From Tribonema minus (taxonomy: Eukaryota > Sar > Xanthophyceae > Tribonematales > Tribonemataceae): a stretch of 64,000 nucleotides of DNA. The position numbers and the translations under genes are program-made. The stretch lies in the NCBI GenBank assembly GCA_017506865.1, contig JAFCMP010000073.1, forward strand, positions 273,736 to 337,735, written 5' to 3'. Below are positions 53,283 to 63,190 of the stretch, piece after piece. The notes beneath the pieces are model-generated. The model ran no database searches, was not told the DNA's origin, and worked only from the letters and a program-made list of their open reading frames with translations. Numbering within the stretch: the stretch's first letter is position 1; each line of letters starts with the position of its first letter.

Positions 53283-54431
53283 TGTTGAAGTTATGATATT
53301 GATGTTGAAGTTAAAGTGTGCATTAGCGCAGCAGCGCACCACCGCGGGCGCGCGTGGCTACGGCTGCGGGCGGCATACGTACTGTCACACGCATCTACGA
53401 TACAATAATATACTTTACTTTGCAAAGTACTTGATGTGGGAACAAGCGAGGATCGAGCGCGGCGACTGCCGTAGCGTGTGCATCAGCTGCGGCGGCGCGT
53501 GCCGTGCTCTTCTGCCCTCCGGCCATTGGGTGCATACTTGGCAGTTGCAGTGGGCGGGTGGGCATGCCTGCAAGGCTTCGGTCGCCGCCTGTTGCGTCCG
53601 CAGCACAGCTTCACGGCAACGCCTGTACCTACATGCCCATACAGACTCGTGGGTACTTTCTGTGAACTGGCCAATCAATGCCCCTCGATCATGGGCTTTA
53701 TAGCAGCAGAGCTGAGCAGTGATGCCTGTACCCGCACCCCATACCCGTGCCCCATGCCCCGAGATGCCTACGTAATCCGTATTTCTCAGCTTGATGTTTC
53801 ATAGACCCAGACAATCGCTAGTCATGGGGTCATGAATACATGTGAGAACCCAGCTGACAAGTTGTTGAGCGGTGCCACGTCGTTAAGATCCCAACACCAA
53901 GCAAACCACTATGGCTGCTGCTGCTGCCAACCCCATTCCATACCCTTACCAAAAGCTTAGTACCGGCGCCGGCCGCTTGCATTGCAGCGCAAGCACACGA
54001 GAAGTTCAACAGCAGGCCAACCACTTTGATCCTCCCTGCGATGATCGCCGCGATCGTGCTATGGTGCAGCAGCGCTCATCACATGGTGCAGAAAGTGGAG
54101 CGGCAGACGTTGTGCGCCTAGGTGTCGTCGAAACAAAGCATCTCGGCACCCATACAACGCCATGTCGGCACCTGCGCGTACCGGTACCAAGATGTGGTGG
54201 TGCCGAGATGCGCATGGACAACACCTACGTAATGCATGGTGCAGTGCTCAGCAGATGGCACTTCATGCACGCTGCACCATGGCCGCTTTTTGGAACAGCG
54301 GTGTGGGATGTCCCGGCGTTGTGCAGGTCACGTTGTGCATCTTTAGCTGGCGCTTGCCGAGCAACGGCAATTCTGGGAGGCGTACTAGTGCAGCTGCACG
54401 ATGTAAAGCCTGCGCAGAACATCAGGCGTAC
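53283..54431. other. Intergenic region before the retrotransposon
   Basis: No confident gene. An open frame of about 200 codons on the plus strand (53911-54513) runs into the retrotransposon 3' end and starts without a family-like motif, so I treat it as chance. The 8-base left target duplication aggcgtac is at 54424-54431. Confidence 0.4.
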
Positions 54432-54509
54432 GTATGGACTTGTATTTATAAAGGCCCAAGGGAGGCCGGGTTGCCTATGCAATCGAAAAGCTTGCGTCAA
54501 CGCAGCAGC

Positions 54510-57500
54510 CTAGTCTGCGCTGTGCCCTAGGAGTTTGGATACCGGCGCCGCAACACAGCCCAGCATTCGCGCTCCACGTGTGTATGCCATGACGCGCTCC
54601 GCCAACTCCCGCGCCAGCGATATGCTCAGCTCAATGTGGATCTGACGCTTAGCTAACCCGGCCTTGCGTAACACATCTGCCTTTCCCCCCCCTGAGCACA
54701 GTGCTGAGTGCATTGCCAACTCCTTAACAAAAAGGCTTGTCTGCTTGCCCAGCCGTCCGTACGACTCCTGCACGAATGGCACAAAAGCCCAAGATGACGT
54801 CAAGGTGCCGGTGTGGTGCTTGACCTTCGCGTCCTCCCCCACCCCAGCAGCATAGCCGTCCGTGTTCGAGGCATTTGTTTTGCCTGTCAGGTACGAGCTC
54901 GCTGTGGGTGCGCGCACACTTGTGTCTAGCACTATTCCCTTGTTACGGTATGCACTGCTAAAGTGCAGACACCCTGGGTCAATGACTGTGTCCGCCCGAT
55001 ACCCCGGTACCTTGAAGACGCTAGCGTCCTCATTGCGGACAATAGAGACATGGTGCTGTCTCAAGATGCGCTGTAGGCACCGCTTTTGGGCAGTGTGTGT
55101 CGCGTTGTGCCCCCGTATGTGCTGGCTGGGGCAGCTGATCGCATGCGTGGAGGTGGGGCTCACGTCACTGCACCGCCATGGGCACACCTCGCCCTGTATG
55201 CCCCACCCGTCTATAAAGATCGCAACCATAATCATCGTGGCTGCTGCCATACTGGACATGGGCGCCGCACCCGGGCGGTCATTGGCAGCGGGTGGCACGC
55301 TCATCCACGCCATTGCCCCGGACGCACGCTGGCTGCGCAGCTGCGCCAGGACCCGCGCGCTAGCCTGTTGGCGGCGGCGGCTGGTGTCACGCAAGTCACC
55401 AATAAGTGTAGCCTGCGTCGGCTTGCCCACGGCACCAGCCGAGGCAGCCTCTAGGTCCTCCACCAGGCAGTCCTCGTATTGACGTCGAAGAACATTTGAA
55501 AGGCCGGCTTGTAGTCCGTGCGTGAAGTGACCGCGCCGGCGGCGGGGCACTACCTTTCTGCAGATCTCGTCAGCATAGGCCTCCCAGTCGTCGTCGTCGT
55601 CCTCCTGCCCGCCGCTGCAGCTGCTTTCTTCCGCGCTAGTTTGTGTTTTAGCGGGCGTGGAAGAGGCAGCCGCGGCAGCGGCTTGAGGGCCAGGTACGGT
55701 CGCCGCCGCAGCGGCCGCCTCGGCGCCAGGCACAATGCCGTGGGTGTGTGGGGCTGGCTCAGTGGTCCCCGTCTCCGTGACGGCAGTTGCGGCGTAGATC
55801 GCTTGCACCGCAGTGGGGAGCGTCGACGCTGCGGCCGTTGTATCCGCTGCCCACCGTAGCAACGATGCTGGGAGCTGCTCGGCCACAGCTGTGCGTGATT
55901 TTTCGCCGCCATCAGCTGTCAGCGCTCGCGTAGAGCGTCGCACGGCCTCGATGATTGGCGGCAGTCCCTGGTCCTCGCGTATTGCGCATGAGTGCTGCGC
56001 GAACCAGGTGACTGCGCCGTGTTCGTCAGTGCCGAGCCTCAGGGCCCCTGCTGCCACAGTGGCATGAATTATTGCAGGCCGCAGTGTTGTGCATGCCTGG
56101 GCCGTGTATGCGGCTGGTGCCAGTAGCCCCAAAAGCGGCATGCCCAGACCGCCTCGTCGCTCCGGCAACCGTGACGCCCGCAGTGGCACTGCGATGTCCG
56201 TGAGTTCTGGCGGGCCCAAGCGCGGCAATACCAGCACGCTGCCACTGCTGGCTACCTCATTGTCACCAGCAGTGCAGGCGGCCAGCAGGTGTGACTTCAT
56301 GACTGCCGCGGTAGCGCAGCCGTGCAGGTGCAGCATGCGTTCAAGCGTCCATGCACAGAACCCGTCAAATGCGTGCAGCCATGTCTCACTCAAAGCCGTG
56401 TCAACGACCCGAGCTAAGAAGCCCATGCGCTTCGTCAGTGACCTGCGCAGAATGAACTGTGCTGCCTGTAGGTGATGCCGCGCCATCCCAGCTAGCTGCC
56501 ACGACAATCGCCATGTCCCTGCGTCAACAAGATGCTTGCTCATGGCAGCATGCACATAGGCTGGGTGCCCTACCGGTACCCCGACCGACGTAAAGCCCTG
56601 ACTGGATTCTGGCATGGTGGCGTCCACAAACGGTATGTCAAGGGCGCGCAGGCGTGCTCTGGCCGCTTCATCAAACACTGTGCCGCGCATGGCAATGGCC
56701 AGCGACTTGTCTGGTCGAACGCGTAGGCCCCCTGCCGCAAGCCGACGGATCACCTCTGCCACCCCAGCGGCCGCTGCATCGTCGAAGTAGGCAGCTTGCA
56801 GCACGTTGAGGTCATCCAGGAAAGCGCAGTGCGGGGCTGGCGGTTCCGCTGTGCTGTGGCCGTAGGCCGGCATACTGCCGGGCGTCGCACTCACTCCATC
56901 AGGGTAGAAGAGTAGGAATGCCGCTGCCACTGCAAAGTACAGCGGCCCTAGAGGGTCCCCTTGCTGGCACCCTAGGTGGGAGCAGATAATGCGAGCTTCA
57001 CCGTTCACCTCCACTCGCATCTCTGGGGCAGTGTCACCACAGTATACGGACTCAAAGTGCGGGAGCAGCTCCGGACAGAAGAGCATAAGTCCCCGCACAA
57101 TGGCGGCGCGATCCACACTGTTAAATGCGTTCTCACAGTCCAGCTGGATTGTGGTGCCATACAGCTCGTGCCACACGCGCGCGCGCGCTGCCACATGCTC
57201 GACGCCAGACCGGTATCCTACGCCAAACTGCGACATGGAGGCCAGCAGCCCCGATATTTTGCCCTTGACACCCCGTGCCGCTGTGGACCCGAGGAGTCTG
57301 CGCCAGACACTGGAGCAGGCGATCGGACGCCGCTTCTGTCCTATGCCTGAGAGGGCCGCGGCGCGGAGAAGCCGTTGCGATTGCTCCGGCAGCAGTTCGG
57401 GCTCAACAAGCAGCGTCGTGAACACCTTGGCCAGGTGATGGGCGAATGCCGGTTCCATCACATCCGATTCTGAATCACCAGCTAGTCCTGGCGAGGCACT

Positions 57501-60500
57501 GCCCACGGGGCGGGTGGCTGCTTTCACTGGTGCACCAGGCCCAGCGGCCATCAAGAGGTGTTCATAGCGTAGGCCGTCCAGCCCTCCTGCCTTCCCCGCC
57601 CCTGCTGCGGACAAGGTCGACAGTATGTCTGTCGCCTCCACCTCGAGGCGCCGTCCGGCTGCGCTGGCAGCATCCTCAGGCCTATCGCTGCGATCATGCG
57701 CCTGACCCGATTCGAAGACGGGACTGCCGCTGCCAGCGGGCCCGGCGGTCGTTGCCACCCCTGCGCCGTGCAAGCAGTGCCGCCGGGCGTCGCGTACCAG
57801 GCCGCGCACTTGCTCCATTGGCGTATCGACTACCCCGGGCCGGGTGCCAGTTTCAGGGTGCTTTGCTGCCAGCACCTGTGCCGTGACCTCGTCTGCTGGG
57901 GCGCATGCTTCACGCGCCTCTAGTCGTGCGGCAGCCAGGCCTACCCCCCGTCGCTTGCCTGAGAGGGCAGCGCATGCTGTTTGCTGCCTGGAGTCAGCCT
58001 CCGTCCAGTCGGCATCGAAGTTCGTTTGTGCCGACGCCGTAGCTGCGTTGTTTGGTTTGGGGGCCCGCAGCGCCGCTGCTGCTGACAGCGTCTTTCTCAG
58101 TAGCTCCGCAAAGTCGCCAGACAGCAACGCTGCCAGCCGGGCCGCAGGCGGCATACCGGTTCCCTCCGGTTGCCTACCAAAGGCCATTGCTGCTAGCAGG
58201 TGCAGCAGCCTGTAGCCGCGCTGCACTAGAGTCTGAGAAACCTGATGAGCAAACGCCCCGGCACCATGGTGGAGGCGCACCCGTGCCGCCTCACGTGCAC
58301 TGTCTGTGGCGTCCGCCAGTAGTCGTGTGGCGTGCTCCACTAGCCGTGCCCACTGGGTGCACTGCAGCTGAGTGCGGAAGGGGTTGGCAGTCGTGGTGAA
58401 CCGTAGCAGCAGTAGATCCGCCTCATTGGTCTGGTCAAGTGCGTGGACGACCGAGGGCGTCGAGAGGTCCCAAGCCAGGGATGCTCGTGACTGGGGCTTT
58501 GAGGGCCTGCCACTGGTGGTGGTGGTCGGGGGGGGCGGTGACGCGGCATCGTCCGGCGGGTCCAAGTCCATGTCCGCCCATCCCACGGCCGTCCCGTGGG
58601 GGGGGCTGCTGTCCTGCAGCCTTAGGCTGTTAGACTGAGTGCGGCTGCCGGCGCTGCCAGGCGGTGCCGCAGCAGCTGCCGTTCGGCGCCGGCGTTGCGC
58701 GCCGGTTGCCGTGGCCGCCGGGCGTTTCTTGCTGGACTTTGAGTTGGCAGCGCCACTAGCCGGCACCGCCGGTGGCTTTGGAGGTGTCGCTGCGGCAGCC
58801 CCCGCCGCCGCGGCCGCGCCGTCGCTACCCGCACCCCCGCCCTCGGACTGGCCCGGGGGTACTGCCGGGCGTGCGCGCGTGGGGGCGCTTCCATTCCGTC
58901 GACACGTGTGGCATGGCGAGGTCAGCGCGCATTGCCTCTGCCCCGCGCTGGCTGACATATGGACCAGACCGCAGGCACCTGTGCATGCACTCAGCTTCCT
59001 TACCGCCCGTAGGAAGTCTTCTGCCGTGCAACCATACATGGTGCTCATCTCCTGCACACGCTTGGCATGGTGTGCCCCAGTGTTGCAGGTACTGCTGCCT
59101 GAAGGGGCACGGTCACCGGATGGGTCGTGATCAACCTGCTGCCGGATGCCCTTGGCGTATGCTGCCGCCAGATTTTGCTGACAGTGTGATGTGCTCGCCT
59201 CAGGGTTCAGCATCGACCTCGTGCAGCTACCACCGTTGAAGTGGGCCACTACCGGTGCCATGCGGCTCGCAGCTGACAGTTTGCCTCGCTGTTTGCTGTC
59301 CTCTTTCTGACCAAGCTGCCAAAATGCCAGTGTGCATAAAGGACACCTCAGTGGCTCAGGCTGCTGTGGCAACTGCAGCGCAGTACGGGGCTGTGTCCGA
59401 CTCGGAGCCGTGATGTGGGTGCTGTTAGCTTGAGTGGTCGCCGACGCTGTCATAGTGGTTGGCAAGGGCGGAGCTGCCGCAGGGGCGACAAGCAGTTCAA
59501 AGTGTCCCACATTTGTATATAGCCCAGGCGGCGTCCACAGCACATCCAGATGGCAGTCAGGCTGAGCTGGAGTTGCCGGTGCGAATACCGCTGGCAGCCC
59601 CATCAGTTGTGCCAGCACCAGCCCTGTTGATTTTTGCGTGCTGCCAGTGGCCTGAGGCTCGGCCTGCCACACCGTCACCGAGACCGCGTAGACCGCTGCA
59701 ACAATGGCCCACACAGACAAACCGAGGGGCCGTCCCCACACGCCCTCTTCCTGTAGGCGTTGCAGCAGGAGCGTGTGCCCGCTGTCCGCGCTGTCCGTTT
59801 CATTTGTGCCGTACTCGATTGCGAGGCAGCGAGCGCGTGTCCCGTACGTGTCGAATTGTTCACGTGTACACGCAGGTTGGGCTGCTGCATGCGCGGTCAG
59901 TTGACGCATCGATGACATGCTGGCCCCTTGTTTGCCCGCCCCCTGCGTGACGTATGCCACCATCCCGTCCAGCAGTGCCTCTCGCATGGCAATCACCAGT
60001 GCTGGGGCCGGCAGTCCGTGCTCAACTGCGACGCTGCCTATGCCGTGTAGAGCTGTATGAATCAGGCAGTTGCCGTTGCCCACGTTGCTCACGGGGCGAA
60101 GCTCCCCACCACGTGCTAGCGTCGCTGTGTTTTCCCCAAGCGCCTGTTTGTGGAGTGCCTGCAGGCCCGTGTGCCAAGTGGAAAAACCATAGTTGGTGGC
60201 TTTTGCCAGCGCGTCTTGCTGCTCCTCCACGGTGACTGTATGGCACACGGTTGAGGGTATCCGGGTCGCCACCGTCACGGTGGTGACCTTCGCCGGCCCG
60301 GATATTGGTGCTGAGGGGGCAGAGGCACCGCCCCTCGGCGGTGTGGTGGCTGGTGCCAGGGGTGCACGAGAATTGTCGCACTGGGCCTGTCGCTCCTGCG
60401 TCCGCCGTCTGTGTTTACCTCTGCGTCGACTGCGCTTTCCACTGGCAACCATAGCCGTGACAGGTGCTGTCTCGGTCATTGTTGCGTGGGTGCTGTTATC

Positions 60501-62972
60501 ACCAGCCTGCGTTACGTCTGACTCACCACGTTTCCCGGCTGGCTGGCGAGGCGACCTGGCAACGACCGGTTCCCTAAGGGAGAGTTGGTCAAACACCGTT
60601 GCCAGGTCATTACCTTCTTCTCGGAGGGAGAGCAAGCTGAACGTGACCGTCAGGTCATGCATCTGACTCACCAGCGGTGCGCAGGAAGTCCGGCCCAGCA
60701 GGGTCTGTGTTGCTGGCGCGTCGCTGGGCGCCGGCCGCATATGCAGTCGGCGTGACGTGCGGCAGGGTCCAAGCTTGGTACCCGTCGGCCAAGCGCAAAG
60801 CACCGTGACGCGTGCCCGATTGGGGGCAAGGGCCAGTGCACGTACCCTGCGCGCGAGTGCGCCAGCCGCCCCCAGCAGGCCTTGCCAGTGTGATCCCGTC
60901 GGGTCCCTGGGGCATTCGCTAGACTGAGCGCCCGCTGCGACAGCAGCTGCGGCACTGCCAGGTGTGCTGGGCACACGATCGTTGCTTGACATCGTTGCGC
61001 CGCTATCGCTAGCACGACTTTCGCCAGGCAGCACACCCATTGTGCTGCTCCGGGTCAGTCTCGGCAGCGGCGCATCTGCCACACCGTCCAACGTAGATGC
61101 ATGGGCTTGCCTGGGGTCTACCCCCAGGTGCTCGCATCCGAGGATTTTGCGTATGGGACCACATTTGCTAGCGGCGGCGAGCAGCGCGGCTGTTGGCTTC
61201 AGGCTATTCCCCCCACCAACAGCTGCACCACCCGCTGCCGCCGCGCATGTCGTTGGTCGGGTGTGTATGTCAGCAATGTGATCATGGCCTGATGCACGGT
61301 CACAGCCTGACAGTGTGCATGCTGTCGCGGCGACCGGGCCTGCGAGGCAGTCGGCGCAGCGCCACACGTCGCACTGGTCCAGGGCCCCTAGATCACCAGA
61401 TGGTGTCGTGGCGCTTGCTGCTGTGCGTCTGATGAAGAGGTTGCCGCACCCGTCGCAGACCTGCTCCAGGCCGCCGTATATTGGTCGGTGGTCTAGGAAA
61501 AGCTGAACATGCAGTTCTGCAAATTGCTTCCCTTTCCCTGTGTGGCGCGTGCGCTGGTGTGCACATGCGTGTGCCGCTGGGCAATTCTTTCCCGGGGCCC
61601 GAGGATTTGCTCGCACTATGAACTTGTCGCACATGCGGCAGTCCAGCCCCGGGATATTGACCTTCCGGTTGGCAGCGGGTGTCTTGGCGGGCGCCAAAAC
61701 TGTCATAGCGGTGATGCCGGATATTGGGTGCCCGTTGCGACTGTTACCGTCAGAGGTGACGCTGCCGCCTGACAGAGAGGCGCCGCTGCCAGCTGGCTGC
61801 AAAGACCGGGACGTGATTCGTCTCTGGTGACCCGCCGGCCCAGGTTCGCCAACTTCCATCGGTACAGGCATGGTCACGGTGACCGGCTTTGCCAGCGCAC
61901 CGCCAGACTGTGGCTCTGGACGGGTGACGCTGCCAGTGCTTTGGGCGCTGGCGCGGCGCCGACCCCGCCGGGGTGCAGCCGCCCCACGTTCGCCGCCCGG
62001 TGCAGCAGCCGCTGCGGCCGCTGGTGCTGTTGTCACCATGTCTGCAGTACATGGGGTTTCCGCTGCGGTGACCTCCATCGGCTGAGGACCGGGATGCCAC
62101 TGGGGAGAGGCGCCGCTGCTAGCTGGCTGCGAAGGCCGCGACGTGATCCGTCTCTGGTGACCCGCTGGCCCACTGGTAGGTTCGCCAACTTCCATCGGTA
62201 CGGGCACGGTCGTGGTGACCGCCTTTGCCAGCGCACTCAGTTTGCCAGACGGCGACTCTGGGCGGTTGATGCTGCCAATGCTTCCGAGGCGTCCCAGGGG
62301 CGGCCCGGCGCTGGCGCCGCGACGCCGACCCCGCCGGGATGCAGCTGCCCCGCGTTGGCCATCTGATGCGGCAGCGCCTGCCGGCGGTTTTGGCACCATG
62401 TCTGCCGCACGTGGCGTTGCCGCCGCCGTTAAGTCGGAGGTAACCTTGCGACCGCATGCAGCGGCGGCTGTGACAGTCGTCCGTGGCTGTGCAACCACCG
62501 GGTTGGCCGGTGCGGGCCCCGCCGCTGGTGCGGCAGTGGCAGCCGTCACTAAAGGCGTTTTCCGCCGCGAACGTCGTTTTGGCATTGGCGTTGTCGCTAC
62601 TGGTGAATCCGGCGGCAGTGTCGCCCGACGGCGTTTATTTGCCGCTGGTGGCGGTAGTACCACCAAGCTCAGTACAATCATCGCTGCTGGCGGCAGTGCC
62701 TCCCGTAAACTCGCCGCTTGAGACTCCGAGTCACTGGCAGGCTGATGCCGCGGGCGCTTCGTCTGTGAGCATCCCCTGTCACAGTGATTAGCGGCACCTG
62801 GGCTAGACAGATGGCGGCGGCGCTTCTTGACGTGCGCGTGGCTGCCACTGCCCTGAGGCTCGTCCGAGTCGGCTGACGACAAGTGTAGTCTGCGCATGCT
62901 TCTGCACAGCTCTGCAACCTGACTGCACACTGGCACCTCTGGCATCGGCCGCGGTCTAGAGCTCTGGGCCAT
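54510..62972 (-). CDS. Retrotransposon polyprotein: Cys-rich fingers, OTU-like protease, reverse transcriptase, zinc knuckle and restriction-like endonuclease
   Basis: 2820 codons without a stop, from ATG at 62972 to TAG. The open frame continues upstream but only through the tandem-repeat region and without ATG. Approximate residues: 1-440 low-complexity, basic, Ala/Pro-rich; 446-576 Cys/His-rich (CRMCDKFIV, CDGCGNLFI, CADCLAGPV); 950-1165 OTU-type cysteine protease with GNGNCLIHTALHG (catalytic Cys) and NVGHFELLV (His); 1210 CPLC finger; 1352 CHTC finger; 1795-2140 reverse transcriptase with QLDCENAFNSVDR (motif A), LGCQQGDPLGPLYFA (motif B) and FLDDLN (motif C; FLDD replaces YADD); 2597-2690 C..C..H..C knuckle followed by RADTVIDP and GIVLDTSV, typical of the restriction-like endonuclease. 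No RNase H or apurinic endonuclease seen. The intact frame suggests recent activity. It would nick target DNA and prime reverse transcription there. Confidence 0.9.
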   Translation of the reverse strand: MAQSSRPRPMPEVPVCSQVAELCRSMRRLHLSSADSDEPQGSGSHAHVKKRRRHLSSPGAANHCDRGCSQTKRPRHQPASDSESQAASLREALPPAAMIVLSLVVLPPPAANKRRRATLPPDSPVATTPMPKRRSRRKTPLVTAATAAPAAGPAPANPVVAQPRTTVTAAAACGRKVTSDLTAAATPRAADMVPKPPAGAAASDGQRGAAASRRGRRRGASAGPPLGRLGSIGSINRPESPSGKLSALAKAVTTTVPVPMEVGEPTSGPAGHQRRITSRPSQPASSGASPQWHPGPQPMEVTAAETPCTADMVTTAPAAAAAAAPGGERGAAAPRRGRRRASAQSTGSVTRPEPQSGGALAKPVTVTMPVPMEVGEPGPAGHQRRITSRSLQPAGSGASLSGGSVTSDGNSRNGHPISGITAMTVLAPAKTPAANRKVNIPGLDCRMCDKFIVRANPRAPGKNCPAAHACAHQRTRHTGKGKQFAELHVQLFLDHRPIYGGLEQVCDGCGNLFIRRTAASATTPSGDLGALDQCDVWRCADCLAGPVAATACTLSGCDRASGHDHIADIHTRPTTCAAAAGGAAVGGGNSLKPTAALLAAASKCGPIRKILGCEHLGVDPRQAHASTLDGVADAPLPRLTRSSTMGVLPGESRASDSGATMSSNDRVPSTPGSAAAAVAAGAQSSECPRDPTGSHWQGLLGAAGALARRVRALALAPNRARVTVLCAWPTGTKLGPCRTSRRLHMRPAPSDAPATQTLLGRTSCAPLVSQMHDLTVTFSLLSLREEGNDLATVFDQLSLREPVVARSPRQPAGKRGESDVTQAGDNSTHATMTETAPVTAMVASGKRSRRRGKHRRRTQERQAQCDNSRAPLAPATTPPRGGASAPSAPISGPAKVTTVTVATRIPSTVCHTVTVEEQQDALAKATNYGFSTWHTGLQALHKQALGENTATLARGGELRPVSNVGNGNCLIHTALHGIGSVAVEHGLPAPALVIAMREALLDGMVAYVTQGAGKQGASMSSMRQLTAHAAAQPACTREQFDTYGTRARCLAIEYGTNETDSADSGHTLLLQRLQEEGVWGRPLGLSVWAIVAAVYAVSVTVWQAEPQATGSTQKSTGLVLAQLMGLPAVFAPATPAQPDCHLDVLWTPPGLYTNVGHFELLVAPAAAPPLPTTMTASATTQANSTHITAPSRTQPRTALQLPQQPEPLRCPLCTLAFWQLGQKEDSKQRGKLSAASRMAPVVAHFNGGSCTRSMLNPEASTSHCQQNLAAAYAKGIRQQVDHDPSGDRAPSGSSTCNTGAHHAKRVQEMSTMYGCTAEDFLRAVRKLSACTGACGLVHMSASAGQRQCALTSPCHTCRRNGSAPTRARPAVPPGQSEGGGAGSDGAAAAAGAAAATPPKPPAVPASGAANSKSSKKRPAATATGAQRRRRTAAAAAPPGSAGSRTQSNSLRLQDSSPPHGTAVGWADMDLDPPDDAASPPPPTTTTSGRPSKPQSRASLAWDLSTPSVVHALDQTNEADLLLLRFTTTANPFRTQLQCTQWARLVEHATRLLADATDSAREAARVRLHHGAGAFAHQVSQTLVQRGYRLLHLLAAMAFGRQPEGTGMPPAARLAALLSGDFAELLRKTLSAAAALRAPKPNNAATASAQTNFDADWTEADSRQQTACAALSGKRRGVGLAAARLEAREACAPADEVTAQVLAAKHPETGTRPGVVDTPMEQVRGLVRDARRHCLHGAGVATTAGPAGSGSPVFESGQAHDRSDRPEDAASAAGRRLEVEATDILSTLSAAGAGKAGGLDGLRYEHLLMAAGPGAPVKAATRPVGSASPGLAGDSESDVMEPAFAHHLAKVFTTLLVEPELLPEQSQRLLRAAALSGIGQKRRPIACSSVWRRLLGSTAARGVKGKISGLLASMSQFGVGYRSGVEHVAARARVWHELYGTTIQLDCENAFNSVDRAAIVRGLMLFCPELLPHFESVYCGDTAPEMRVEVNGEARIICSHLGCQQGDPLGPLYFAVAAAFLLFYPDGVSATPGSMPAYGHSTAEPPAPHCAFLDDLNVLQAAYFDDAAAAGVAEVIRRLAAGGLRVRPDKSLAIAMRGTVFDEAARARLRALDIPFVDATMPESSQGFTSVGVPVGHPAYVHAAMSKHLVDAGTWRLSWQLAGMARHHLQAAQFILRRSLTKRMGFLARVVDTALSETWLHAFDGFCAWTLERMLHLHGCATAAVMKSHLLAACTAGDNEVASSGSVLVLPRLGPPELTDIAVPLRASRLPERRGGLGMPLLGLLAPAAYTAQACTTLRPAIIHATVAAGALRLGTDEHGAVTWFAQHSCAIREDQGLPPIIEAVRRSTRALTADGGEKSRTAVAEQLPASLLRWAADTTAAASTLPTAVQAIYAATAVTETGTTEPAPHTHGIVPGAEAAAAAATVPGPQAAAAAASSTPAKTQTSAEESSCSGGQEDDDDDWEAYADEICRKVVPRRRRGHFTHGLQAGLSNVLRRQYEDCLVEDLEAASAGAVGKPTQATLIGDLRDTSRRRQQASARVLAQLRSQRASGAMAWMSVPPAANDRPGAAPMSSMAAATMIMVAIFIDGWGIQGEVCPWRCSDVSPTSTHAISCPSQHIRGHNATHTAQKRCLQRILRQHHVSIVRNEDASVFKVPGYRADTVIDPGCLHFSSAYRNKGIVLDTSVRAPTASSYLTGKTNASNTDGYAAGVGEDAKVKHHTGTLTSSWAFVPFVQESYGRLGKQTSLFVKELAMHSALCSGGGKADVLRKAGLAKRQIHIELSISLARELAERVMAYTRGARMLGCVAAPVSKLLGHSAD

Positions 62973-62982
62973 CAGCTGAGGT

Positions 62983-63182
62983 GGTGGCGGGCCGGGTATC
63001 GGTGGCGGGTCCGGTATCGGCGGCGGGCCCGGTATCGGCGGTGGGCCCGGTATCGGCGGCGGGCCCGGTATCGGCGGGGGGCCGGTATCGGCGGCGGGCC
63101 CGGGATCGGCGGCGGGCCCGGGATCGGCGGCGGGCCCGGGATTGGCGGCGGGGCCGGGATCGGTGGCGGCGGCGGTATCACT
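62983..63182 (-). repeat. 18-bp minisatellite at the 5' end of the retrotransposon
   Basis: About eleven units of ggtatcggcggcgggccc-type sequence, with small variants (gggatcggcggcgggccc, attggcggcg). A length change within the array switches the translated phase from DPGPAA to PIPGPP units. Position just before the first ATG suggests a 5' UTR repeat. Confidence 0.85.
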
Positions 63183-63190
63183 AGGCGTAC

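Larger units (their letters stand above)
54432..63182 (-). mobile_element. Full-length non-LTR retrotransposon (OTU protease, RT, restriction-like endonuclease)
   Basis: The left boundary equals the 3' end defined by the truncated copy at 19126-19216 (…ccatac in element orientation). The 8-bp direct repeat aggcgtac at 54424-54431 and 63183-63190 brackets 8751 bases, which I take as the complete element. Order in element orientation: about 200 bases of GC-rich 18-bp tandem repeats (5' UTR/promoter region), one long ORF, a 78-base 3' UTR, no poly(A) tail. In element orientation both known target duplications begin GTAC. Domain order places it with LINE clades carrying a C-terminal restriction-like endonuclease (R2/NeSL/Dualen-like), but clade assignment needs a tree. 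Confidence 0.85.

Noticed and set aside
53911-54513. 200-codon plus-strand frame next to the LINE
   Set aside because: Its C-terminal 30 codons are the antisense of the LINE 3' end, and the rest shows no motif.
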